From positions 1 to 44,218 of IMG/VR virus record IMGVR_UViG_3300017598_000986: a stretch of 44,218 nucleotides of DNA. The stretch is one strand, 5' to 3'. The notes under the pieces were generated by a model. That model saw nothing but the letters and a program-made list of their open reading frames with translations. It did not search any database and was not told where the DNA came from. This document shows, piece by piece, positions 1-8,700 of this stretch (positions are counted from its first letter, which is position 1; each line of letters opens with the position of its first letter). The position numbers and the translations under genes were made by a program. This DNA is from a virus.

Positions 1-1095
1 ACAATCTCCTGTGTCACCTGTTGCACCACAAGAACCGATTAAACCACAAGAACCGATTAAACCACAATGACCTGTGGGACCTTGTGGACCACAATTACCT
101 GTTGGACCTAATGCTCCACAATCACCTTCTGGACCTTGATCACCACAAGAACCGATTAAACCACAAGAACCGATTAAACCACATGAACCAGTTAAACCTT
201 GTAAACCACATGAACCTGTTAAACCACATGAACCGATTAAACCGCAATTACCTTCTGGACCTTGTGGACCGCAAAAACCTAAAGTACCACAAAAACCCTT
301 TGTTCCACAGTAACCGGCAAGTCCGCAAGCGCCTTGATTACCACAAAAACCCTCTGGACCACAACTACCGATTAAACCACAATTACCTTCTGGACCTTGT
401 GGACCGCAATGTCCTAGTGGACCACAATCTCCTATAGGACCACAAACTCCTTGTGAACCACAAAAACCTACAAGACCACAATGACCTTGTAAACCACAAA
501 CACCTGGAACACCGCAGTCACCCTCTGGACCACAAGGACCTTGCGAACCTACCGGACCACAGGAACCTTCTGGACCGCAAAAACCCTCTAAGCCACAAGA
601 ACCTGTGTCACCCTGAGGACCACAAAAACCTTCCGGACCGCAAGCACCCTCTGGACCGCAAGCGCCCTCTGGACCGCACGGACCTTCTTGACCGATTGGA
701 CCACAAGGACCTTCTGGGCCGCAAAAACCTTCTGGACCGCAAATACCTATAGTACCACAAGGGCCTTGTAAACCACAATTACCATCAGGACCTCCGGGGC
801 CACAATCACCTTCAGGACCACACTCACCTTGTGGACCACATTGACCTTCAGGGCCACACTCACCTTGAGGACCACAATCTCCAAACGGACCACATACACC
901 AGAAGGACCACAATCCCCTTCAAGGCCACAAGGTCCTGATGGACCGCAATAACCGACAGGACCACACCATCCGCGAATACCACAAAACCCTACTGGACCA
1001 CATACTCCAAGCGGACCACACCACCCCGTAGTACCTTCACTCGGTAATTTTCTTTTTAGAAAAAAGCCTTCATTTTGTTTTTTTAATATCGGCAT
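1..1095 (-). CDS. Cysteine-rich collagen-like protein (3' end outside the window)
   Basis: Reading leftward from the ATG at 1093-1095, the frame stays open to base 1, giving 365 codons and no stop. After a 20-residue basic N-terminus ([10 protein letters not shown]... ending near PSE) the rest is 115 consecutive Gly-X-Y triplets with no break in register. Pro, Leu and Ile are common in X or Y. By hand count there are 52 Cys, all in the Y position, so the usual unit is Gly-Pro-x-Gly-x-Cys. There is no signal peptide or membrane segment. The start overlaps the end of the upstream glycosyltransferase gene by 13 bases. Collagen-like triplets are common in phage fibres, where they form trimeric rods; cysteine in nearly every second triplet is not typical of the family. 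A virion fibre or surface adhesin is the likeliest role by context. A polyproline-II bundle held by disulfides is an alternative fold. Confidence 0.88.
   Translation of the reverse strand, partial: MPILKKQNEGFFLKRKLPSEGTTGWCGPLGVCGPVGFCGIRGWCGPVGYCGPSGPCGLEGDCGPSGVCGPFGDCGPQGECGPEGQCGPQGECGPEGDCGPGGPDGNCGLQGPCGTIGICGPEGFCGPEGPCGPIGQEGPCGPEGACGPEGACGPEGFCGPQGDTGSCGLEGFCGPEGSCGPVGSQGPCGPEGDCGVPGVCGLQGHCGLVGFCGSQGVCGPIGDCGPLGHCGPQGPEGNCGLIGSCGPEGFCGNQGACGLAGYCGTKGFCGTLGFCGPQGPEGNCGLIGSCGLTGSCGLQGLTGSCGLIGSCGLIGSCGDQGPEGDCGALGPTGNCGPQGPTGHCGLIGSCGLIGSCGATGDTGDC
24..66 (-). repeat. 43-base direct repeat, copy A
   Basis: This 43-base stretch is identical to 141-183. The offset is 117 bases (13 Gly-X-Y triplets), so the reading register is kept. 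It encodes repeats of the Gly-Ser-Cys/Gly-Leu-Ile type. The identity at the nucleotide level points to recent slippage or recombination within the repeat. Confidence 0.85.
141..183 (-). repeat. 43-base direct repeat, copy B
   Basis: Second copy of the unit at 24-66, base for base identical over 43 bases and in the same frame. It is followed by further close variants up to about 240. Confidence 0.85.
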
Positions 1096-3143
1096 TTATT
1101 AGAAATTTCCATCAACCTCTGTGCAGTATTTGCCCAGGTTGAATGTTTGACTTGTTCAATACCCGCCTTAGAATACTCATTCCACAAGTCTTCATTTGTC
1201 AGTAATTTTTTTATTGCTTCTAAAAATCTTTGTTTATGGTCTTCGTCTTTATTAAATCCCTCAACAACTATACCAGCATTACCTACTCTATCCCGAAGAG
1301 GACCCCATTCACTTACTATACAGGGAGTTCCTGCAGCTTGAGCTTCAATAGCAGTGATACAAAATGTTTCAAGCCAAGTACAAGGATATAACCATAACTT
1401 ACTAGATAAATACTCTGCTGCAAGTTCGTACTGCTTGTGGTAACCTCTATATATTACTCCTGGAATTTCTCTCCAATAACTAGGATGCTTTCTTATATTA
1501 TCTGGATAATAACCAAATACATGTAATTCAAGCTCTGGATCCCACTTATGTAGTTCTTCAAATACATCAAATAGTACAGTAAGTCCACGATCGGGATTAC
1601 TAGAATATATCAATTTTTTAGGATTTCTCCTAATCTTTTGTTCGAATCTTTTTAAATCCAAGCCATTCGGAAGTATTTCAAATGTATCTTTTGGAATCCA
1701 AGGATAAGCATTAGAAAAAAATCTATAATGATATTGAGATAATACAAGAAATTTATCAAAATACTGCCAGTTTGCTGGAGTTATTCTTTGATAATAATTC
1801 AAGTCATGTGCCCAATAATATACCTGAGTCTTTGGATTTACAAATCTAAACTCTGGGTATCTAGATACTATAAGTACATCAATATCATTAGTCCTTTCAA
1901 ACTCATCAAATTCATCCATGAGTTTCCAAATTACCCCATCGTAAGTTCCTGGAGTATGTCCCCTATTAAATACATATACAGTATTTCCTAAACTAGCTAA
2001 TTCTTTACTCAAGTTTATAACGGCTATTTCTGATCCACCAATACCTTCCTCTGTATGCCCAGCATCCCAAGGACGGCCCGCATCCGGCTTGACATGAAAT
2101 ACATATGTTTTTAAAGCCTCTTTATTCACAGTAAAATGTGTTTCCTGAGCTCTTGAATACTCATAAGAAGACCGAGCTGCTTCGTAAGTCTTATAATCTA
2201 CATAAGGTGCTAGAGTCTCTGAAACACTTTTAAAATCATAAGTGTAATTACCTGTACCAACTAAATAACCAATAGCTTCTTGTGAACCAGCACATATAGC
2301 ACGTTGAAAATATTTTCTGGATTGATCATAAGTAGTACCACCGTACAAGCTAACCCCATAATTAAATTCTGAGGTTATATAAGAAATAACAGCATTCTCC
2401 ATATACTCCTGCTTGAGGCTTGTACATTTTTCTAAATCAGTTGCTTGTAGACGTTCTAGAATATCCGGATATCTTTTTATCAGACTTGCTGCAATTATAA
2501 ATCCGTTCAGGGCACTAAATCCCTGGTTAGTATCTATATCTAAATTATATTTATTTATATGACACTTGATATCTTCCAGTGGCTCGTTTTGTTCAAATGA
2601 TTGATGATACTTGTGATCTACAGAGTATCTATAATCTATAAGCATTTTCAAATTATTCTTGTCTGCAAAAATGCAGGAATCAAAATCTAATCCTCCAAAG
2701 AAATAATCTGCATTGTCAAAATTAAACTTATCTACAAAATACTTAGTAAGCACTGTATTTTGAAAATCTATGTATTTTACCAACATTGGCTCAGTCAGGT
2801 CTAATTTCTGAGGCATACCATGGGGCTGTGTATCAATTACTTTAGTCGAAATAATACCAAGCTCATTATCATACTTTATGTATTCAAGAAACTTAGTCAG
2901 ATAATCTTGGTTCAAGTCGAGTGATATATCATTGTTAATTAACCAATATCCAGCATAGTCTTTTTCTTTTTGTTCCTTGAGCCACTGAATAACTGCCTGA
3001 TCAAATCCTATGTTTAAATCACTATTATCAAAAACAGTCAGGTCAAATAAATTTGAATCATAACTATTTAATTGATTGACCAGCTTTTCAGTCAGGCCGT
3101 GAGTTTTATATGTGATAATTAATATTGCTAATTTATTTAACAT
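1083..3143 (-). CDS. Two-domain glycosyltransferase (GT-A/GT2-like plus GT4)
   Basis: A 686-residue protein. The N-terminal part resembles a GT2-type GT-A fold: it opens with [12 protein letters not shown], has an acidic TVFDNSD segment and a WLINNDISL stretch where a DxD-like metal site would lie. The C-terminal half is a GT4-type GT-B enzyme: [15 protein letters not shown] is its nucleotide-fold entry, SNPDRGL the inter-domain region, and [16 protein letters not shown] carries the E-x7-E donor-binding motif with both glutamates. The middle, about residues 200-330, is unassigned. The start overlaps the upstream methyltransferase-glycosyltransferase gene by 7 bases, and the collagen-like gene begins inside its 3' end, so the three are probably co-translated. 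Fusion of two glycosyltransferases suggests two successive sugar additions. The acceptor is unknown; a virion fibre or phage-made glycan is an inference from position. Confidence 0.88.
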   Translation of the reverse strand: MLNKLAILIITYKTHGLTEKLVNQLNSYDSNLFDLTVFDNSDLNIGFDQAVIQWLKEQKEKDYAGYWLINNDISLDLNQDYLTKFLEYIKYDNELGIISTKVIDTQPHGMPQKLDLTEPMLVKYIDFQNTVLTKYFVDKFNFDNADYFFGGLDFDSCIFADKNNLKMLIDYRYSVDHKYHQSFEQNEPLEDIKCHINKYNLDIDTNQGFSALNGFIIAASLIKRYPDILERLQATDLEKCTSLKQEYMENAVISYITSEFNYGVSLYGGTTYDQSRKYFQRAICAGSQEAIGYLVGTGNYTYDFKSVSETLAPYVDYKTYEAARSSYEYSRAQETHFTVNKEALKTYVFHVKPDAGRPWDAGHTEEGIGGSEIAVINLSKELASLGNTVYVFNRGHTPGTYDGVIWKLMDEFDEFERTNDIDVLIVSRYPEFRFVNPKTQVYYWAHDLNYYQRITPANWQYFDKFLVLSQYHYRFFSNAYPWIPKDTFEILPNGLDLKRFEQKIRRNPKKLIYSSNPDRGLTVLFDVFEELHKWDPELELHVFGYYPDNIRKHPSYWREIPGVIYRGYHKQYELAAEYLSSKLWLYPCTWLETFCITAIEAQAAGTPCIVSEWGPLRDRVGNAGIVVEGFNKDEDHKQRFLEAIKKLLTNEDLWNEYSKAGIEQVKHSTWANTAQRLMEISNKCRY

Positions 3144-4948
3144 GGCATATATTTGGTTAAATGTTCAAGATATTCAGGGCTATCTTTATGTAAAGAATAC
3201 CAACCTTCCCCTGTACGGAGTCCGTGTAATTTTTTAAAATGTTCTTGAAACTTAAGCTTAACTCTATCTAGACTATAGTTTGCTACTGCATACTCTCTTA
3301 TTTTCTTTGGATCTAACTTATCTAGGTTTTTAGCCCCCCAGTATATTTCATTAAATGTGTTTCCCCTATAACCGGTAAGTCCGTGAATATTTGTTTCCGT
3401 GAAAGCTCCGTAATCACTTGTAAGTACAGGAGTCCCACACATCATTGCTTCTACGGGCGCATGTCCAAATGGCTCTACATACAGACTAAAATAAATCAAG
3501 CCACGAGCACCCGAAATATATTTTACCTTATCCTTCATAGAAAGAACACCAGTTTGCTTGACATGATCTAGATTTTCCTTGTATTCTGGGTTCAGAGCAT
3601 CCCTGATGTCTCCTCCACCAATAACTATAAGTTCTGCACCAAGTTGTCGAGTAAGTTCTATAGCTACAGATACCCCTTTACCCCATATAATTCTACCTAT
3701 GTAAACATAATAGTCAGATTTCTTTTCTACAAAAGGATAATCTGCTGGATCAAAGTATGCAGGAATTACGGTATCATAATTATTTGGAAAGAAACTTTGT
3801 CTTGGAGGACATTCTTTTCCGTAAACATGATTCTGCCAAGCATAAGATTCAAATATTCTATTCTGCAAGTAACTTCCGTTGTGCCCAATACCTGGTTCTA
3901 CACTAATAACTCTAACTTCCAGGTGGTCAGTAATTGGTTTATATACATAACCAAGGAAATTAATCAAGAATTCTTTTCCTTCGTCTTTTATTCTCTTTTC
4001 AATTTCACGAATACCATTTCTATTGAACTCATCCCAAGCAGGCCCAGCTTCTTCATGAAGATTGTCTAGAGCATTTGGATTACGTTCTCCGTATTCTTTT
4101 TCAAATGTCTTACTGGATACTAAAGGAACAAACTCATCCATATAAGGAGTATCAGATCCTTCTACTCCATAACCTATTATTTCATGACCAAGATCTTTCA
4201 TCATTTTAGCTAAGTATATTAACTTAGTGTTAAATGGATTGTTAGGAGCTTTTTCCCAACCTATTCTATAATTAGGAAATCCTAATAAATGTATTCTGTA
4301 TTTTGCTGGCATTTCATACTTTGATTTTTGTTTAATTACTACTGCGTTCCATTCCCATTCATCTTTAGCTTTAATTACCTCTACACTACCTAACTCTTCT
4401 AGATCTTTTTTCTCTATACCTTCTATATGTTCATCTGCCCCATCCTTGAATGTAGCATAAGGGGTAGGTATGGTAGCAATAAGAATACCATTGTCTGCTA
4501 ACATTCCACGAAGCTTGTCTATTACATCAAGTGGCTTGTGTAAGTGTTCTAGTATTTCTGCTGCTATAATTACATCATATTTTTTATCTGCTTGAAACTT
4601 GTAGACACTCTCGTTTATAAAATTCAAGTGCTTGTATGTTTCTTTTCCCAAGTTACAAGCTGCAGTGCAAATTTCAAGACAATCTATATTCTTGTATCCA
4701 TGGGTTGATATTTCATTTGCAATTGCACCTGTCCAACTACCTATATCTAAAACTTTTGCTGTTGTCTTATATTTATTGACCTTACTAACTACCCAACCTA
4801 CCCTACCTTTCACCAAGGGATTATTTATATCATCAATCCAAACATCGGTTCTTGTACGATAAAAATTATCAAGTGATTCAAGAACTAATTCTGAATAATC
4901 TTTTTCTCTATATTTTTTAGAAGCTTCTTCTAAGCTTAAGTAATTCAT
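3137..4948 (-). CDS. Methyltransferase-glycosyltransferase fusion
   Basis: A 603-residue protein. Residues about 45-200 form a class I SAM-dependent methyltransferase: VLDIGSWTGAIANEI is the SAM-binding motif I, and DVIIAAEILEHLHKP followed by MLADNGILIATIP matches the methyltransf_11/23 type. From about residue 220 it is a GT4-family GT-B glycosyltransferase, with YVYIGRIIWGKGV at the domain hinge and EPFGHAPVEAMMCGTPVLTS holding the E-x7-E motif. Both active regions look intact. The gene starts 13 bases after the 275-residue tail protein ends and overlaps the next glycosyltransferase by 7 bases. A single protein that both glycosylates and methylates suggests synthesis of an O-methylated, perhaps capped, sugar chain. 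Substrate unknown. Confidence 0.88.
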   Translation of the reverse strand: MNYLSLEEASKKYREKDYSELVLESLDNFYRTRTDVWIDDINNPLVKGRVGWVVSKVNKYKTTAKVLDIGSWTGAIANEISTHGYKNIDCLEICTAACNLGKETYKHLNFINESVYKFQADKKYDVIIAAEILEHLHKPLDVIDKLRGMLADNGILIATIPTPYATFKDGADEHIEGIEKKDLEELGSVEVIKAKDEWEWNAVVIKQKSKYEMPAKYRIHLLGFPNYRIGWEKAPNNPFNTKLIYLAKMMKDLGHEIIGYGVEGSDTPYMDEFVPLVSSKTFEKEYGERNPNALDNLHEEAGPAWDEFNRNGIREIEKRIKDEGKEFLINFLGYVYKPITDHLEVRVISVEPGIGHNGSYLQNRIFESYAWQNHVYGKECPPRQSFFPNNYDTVIPAYFDPADYPFVEKKSDYYVYIGRIIWGKGVSVAIELTRQLGAELIVIGGGDIRDALNPEYKENLDHVKQTGVLSMKDKVKYISGARGLIYFSLYVEPFGHAPVEAMMCGTPVLTSDYGAFTETNIHGLTGYRGNTFNEIYWGAKNLDKLDPKKIREYAVANYSLDRVKLKFQEHFKKLHGLRTGEGWYSLHKDSPEYLEHLTKYMPC

Positions 4949-4960
4949 GTATATTTTTGA

Positions 4961-5788
4961 TTAAAACAGATCAGGATCTGCTAGCAATGCAAAATAATTT
5001 ACATACCCACCGTTACCATCTGAATCTGTTGTTATTGTTAAACGTACTTGTACAGCTGTAGTAGGCAGTATTCCATTTCCAAATACATCACCTTCATATG
5101 CTAGTATTTCCATTCTACTATAGTCCAAATATCCATTTGGAAAATGATCTAGCAGGGTAGAACCCGCTGTACTGGTATCATACCATGTAAACCAGATCTT
5201 ATCTACATCACCAGGATTTGAACAAAATTCCATCTTTACATTTGCATCTCCGTAATGTTCTTCTTCAATTTGCATAGTCCATCTAGTTGATGCTACACTT
5301 ATATTTGCATCTTCCGATAATTCATTAGGAGTAAATACATATATTTTAGATAAATATTCATATGATGTACTAGCTGCCGCTCCATCTGGAGTTGTAGCTC
5401 TATTATATTCATCTATAACTAATGGATTTGAAACTTCACCAAAAGTAGTTGTATTTACAGGATCACTAAATGTTTCAATAACTGCTCTAGAACACCAGCT
5501 AGTTGCCAAAGCCCAGTTTTGTAATTCAATTAACTTGGGATCTTCTGCAGGATTTATAATCAAGTCAGTTATACTATCAAAAGTTTGAATACTGAATGCA
5601 CCACTTGTATCAAGGACTGTATCAGTATATAAATCAGTAATCCGTACAAGACCAGACACAGTAGTATCATTTGGAACTATCCAATCATAACTACCTGTAC
5701 CAAAATCGGCTGATAAACCAGATACAATAGTAGACCAACTATCTCCACCATCATTACTATACTGTATTAATAAACTAGCATCAGCCAT
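4961..5788 (-). CDS. Tail adhesin accessory protein with half of a Kre9/KNH-type Ig-like domain
   Basis: A 275-residue protein. Residues 1-70 (LLIQYSNDGGDSWSTI, then SYDWIVPND and SGAFSI) read as the second half of a Kre9/KNH-type Ig-like domain. Its first half (TGGEEYYNGQYKPITW) is the C-terminus of the upstream 1757-residue adhesin. The rest, about 85-275, is a beta-rich region with no family I recognise, ending in a strand-rich stretch that may be a carbohydrate-binding sandwich. The ATG lies in a TAATG overlap with the upstream stop and has a GAGG Shine-Dalgarno at 5796-5799, so independent translation is plausible. It could instead be the out-of-frame end of the adhesin, through recoding or a sequencing indel. 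Confidence 0.82.
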   Translation of the reverse strand: MADASLLIQYSNDGGDSWSTIVSGLSADFGTGSYDWIVPNDTTVSGLVRITDLYTDTVLDTSGAFSIQTFDSITDLIINPAEDPKLIELQNWALATSWCSRAVIETFSDPVNTTTFGEVSNPLVIDEYNRATTPDGAAASTSYEYLSKIYVFTPNELSEDANISVASTRWTMQIEEEHYGDANVKMEFCSNPGDVDKIWFTWYDTSTAGSTLLDHFPNGYLDYSRMEILAYEGDVFGNGILPTTAVQVRLTITTDSDGNGGYVNYFALLADPDLF

Positions 5789-8700
5789 TATAATTCCTCA
5801 AGTATCCATGTAATTGGTTTATATTGTCCATTATAATATTCCTCTCCACCTGTAGGAGCTGTAAGTGTCCCACTAATTCCTGACACTGTATAAGTGTATA
5901 AAGCATAATTATCTGGAACTTCTATTTCGTTTCCTTCATAATCAGTTACCCCACTTACTGTAATTCTATAATCTGTAAGATATGTATGAGGGCCAGTAGT
6001 TAAATAAACTTGATCATCAGCAATTTGTACTCCATATACTTGTACTACTCCACTTACAGATTCTTTTGTAATTTGATATTGTTCAATATTATCAGATGTA
6101 CTTACTAATAATGATTCAGAAAAAGAAACTTTCAAGACACTGGTGTTTATCAATTCAGCATTAGTTACTGTAGGCGGTGTCAGGTCTGCAAAAAATTCAT
6201 AAATTCCACTATTATTAGGAGGTACTACCTCAACATCATATATGTCTTTTACGCCCGTAGCAACCACAGTATAAGTTCCGTTAGCTGTAGGTTTGCTCGT
6301 TGTTAAATTAACAACTGGTCCAGATAATGTTGCTGTATCTACTTTTATAGAACTTGGTCCAGTAATTTCATAATTAGTATCGTCTGTAGCTGTATAATAT
6401 TCCAGATGTTTTGAAAATTTTAATTCAACTGTAATATCATTTAGTCCAGATACCGAAAGTAATTCTGGCAAAGCCGTATATTCATATTCTAAACTGTTTG
6501 CAGATTCTGAAATAGGGTTACCACTTTCATCGGTTATTCCAGACGCAAGAACCACTTCGTATATTCCTGGACTATGAGTTGAAGTAGTTAAGCTTACATA
6601 TTTAGGATCTTGCCAATAAGTGTATGCACTTGAAATTGTGATTCCTGATATTGAATAATTGTCTTTATTATCAGAACCAGTTGTATCTAACCATTCAGAA
6701 AATGTTAAATACACTCCAGTAGCATCAGTTGCTACAGCAGAGATTAACTCTGGTGGTGTAGTATCTACATATATTCTGCTGTATGTCGCAGAGTTTGCTG
6801 CAGGGTTTATTACATTGCCATATAAGTCTTCTATCCCATTTACAGTCACTTCATAGTTACCATAAGAATGTTCTGTTGTAATTAAAGTAACTATGTTTAA
6901 ATTATGCACTGCAGCTACTAATTCAACTCCTGGGATTGAATAATTACTTAATCTTTGTGCAGTATCCTCTGTTATATTTTCAGAAAAAGTTAATTCTACT
7001 GCAGTAGAAACTAATAATTCTGCGCTATTCAAGTCTGGTGGCGTAGTATCTACATAGTAGTATTCATATTCTGCTGTATTGTTACCTGGATCAATAATAT
7101 TATTAGCTAAGTCATGTACGTTTGATACTGTAACTTGATATTTTTCATAATCATGCTCAGATGTAAATAAAGTAACTTCTTTCGTCAGAACATTATAAGA
7201 AGCGCCAGTAGCAAGAATTCCGCCTGTAAAAGAATATACAGACGGTTTTTCTACTTCTGTTTTAACCATATCTTCAGAAAATTCTATAATCAATGTTGTA
7301 GAATCAATAATTGTAGCTCCTACAACTTCAGGGGGTGTAATATCTACACCTACTCCTTCATAAGCACCCATATCCCAAGCACTTCCCTGAGGACGAGATT
7401 CATAATTTATATCATATGAAAATCCTGATAAAGTTATGCCATTATCAATTGCTGAAGAATTGCTTTGTAATTGTAATTGTCCAGTATCTACATTTATAAA
7501 TTTTGGATCTTCATTTATACCATTAGGATCAAATCCATCTCCTTGCCAAACATCCCAATCTTTTACTGTTCCATCTAAATTAATTAAACTAGATGTTTGT
7601 GGTCCATAATATATATTGTAATCAATATTTGTGACTGTGCCAGCCCAATCATTTATACGGACGAAATATGTGGTGTAATCACTTTGAAAAATATTATTTT
7701 TAATTTTAGGATCAGAAACGCCATCACTATATAGAGAATGATACAAACGTCTTCCATAAATAGTATTGTTAAATACTTCAAGGTCTCCGGCTGCATCATC
7801 GGTGTTTTCATATGAAATGGCCTCGCTTTGAGTATTTTTCATATCTACAACATTATTATATATTTCTAATGTACCAGAACACGCGCGACCTGCGATGCCA
7901 CGAGAATTATGAATTTTTTCAGTATCTTGAACACAATAATTATTTCTCACAATGGTATTCAGATCCCTATATACTTGTATACAATCATTTTGACTTGGAT
8001 CATAATTATTGTAAATGTAAATTTGATTGTTTTCAATAATACAATCTACATTATCTTGCGAATATATTCCATCAGTTTCTGCACCAATAAATGGGGGTGA
8101 TTGTAAATAGCAACCACTGATTGTGTAATCCGTTCCATAACTTACTTCTATACCTCTTCCGTAAAATAATAAATTACAATCATATATTTTTACATCATCC
8201 GCCTTTGTTACATAAATGCCGTGTGCTTGTTGATTTCGTATTGTAATCCCACTTATAACTAAATGATCATAACTGTCTACACTAATTCCACGACTTTTAG
8301 TTAAATTTAATCCATCTATTATAACTTCGCCGTCATGATCTGGATCTTGTCCAGGAATAATATAAAGTGGATCAGTTAAAATGCCGGAAGCCAATACATC
8401 TAAAGTTTCATAATAAATTTTACTTTCTGAAGCATCATCATCTCCACCTGATATATAAAGAGTATCTCCCGGTTCAAATAAACCCCAGTCAATATTTGCA
8501 AAACTGCTCCAGGCAGTCTTCCAACGTTCTCCATCACCAGGATCTGCATCACTTGTGTTATCTACATAATACCCCTTTCTATTTTCATGTGCGCCTATAT
8601 CAGCAGCTAATCCCTGTGGACGAGGAACTTGATTTACATCAGTGTCAAGCCCAGTTATAGCTTGACCGTTATCAATACAAGAAGAGGCTTTATTAGGAGA

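Larger units (their letters stand above)
1..1035 (-). repeat. In-frame 9-base periodic repeat encoding Gly-X-Y triplets
   Basis: Glycine codons fall at exactly every ninth base (positions equal to 7 modulo 9) across the whole stretch. The repeat is coding and degenerate over most of its length, but nearly identical longer units occur near base 1. The strict 9-base phase and variable X/Y codons show selection on the protein rather than a non-coding satellite or CRISPR array. Confidence 0.93.

Noticed and set aside
747-983. Leftward Val-rich frame
   Set aside because: It overlaps the collagen-like gene in another frame and its sequence is simply the repeat read out of phase.
21-1031. Rightward frames rich in His, Asn, Leu and Asp across the repeat (21-437, 453-752, 831-1031)
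   Set aside because: They are shadows of the leftward Gly-X-Y repeat; their periodic composition follows from the 9-base repeat and they lack start signals.
1-1035. Possible CRISPR array or non-coding satellite
   Set aside because: There are no constant repeats with unique spacers; the strict codon phase and open frame show a coding repeat.
3644-4069. Rightward 141-codon frame inside the methyltransferase-glycosyltransferase gene
   Set aside because: It lies antisense to a conserved gene, and its aromatic-rich sequence is typical of a shadow frame in AT-rich DNA.
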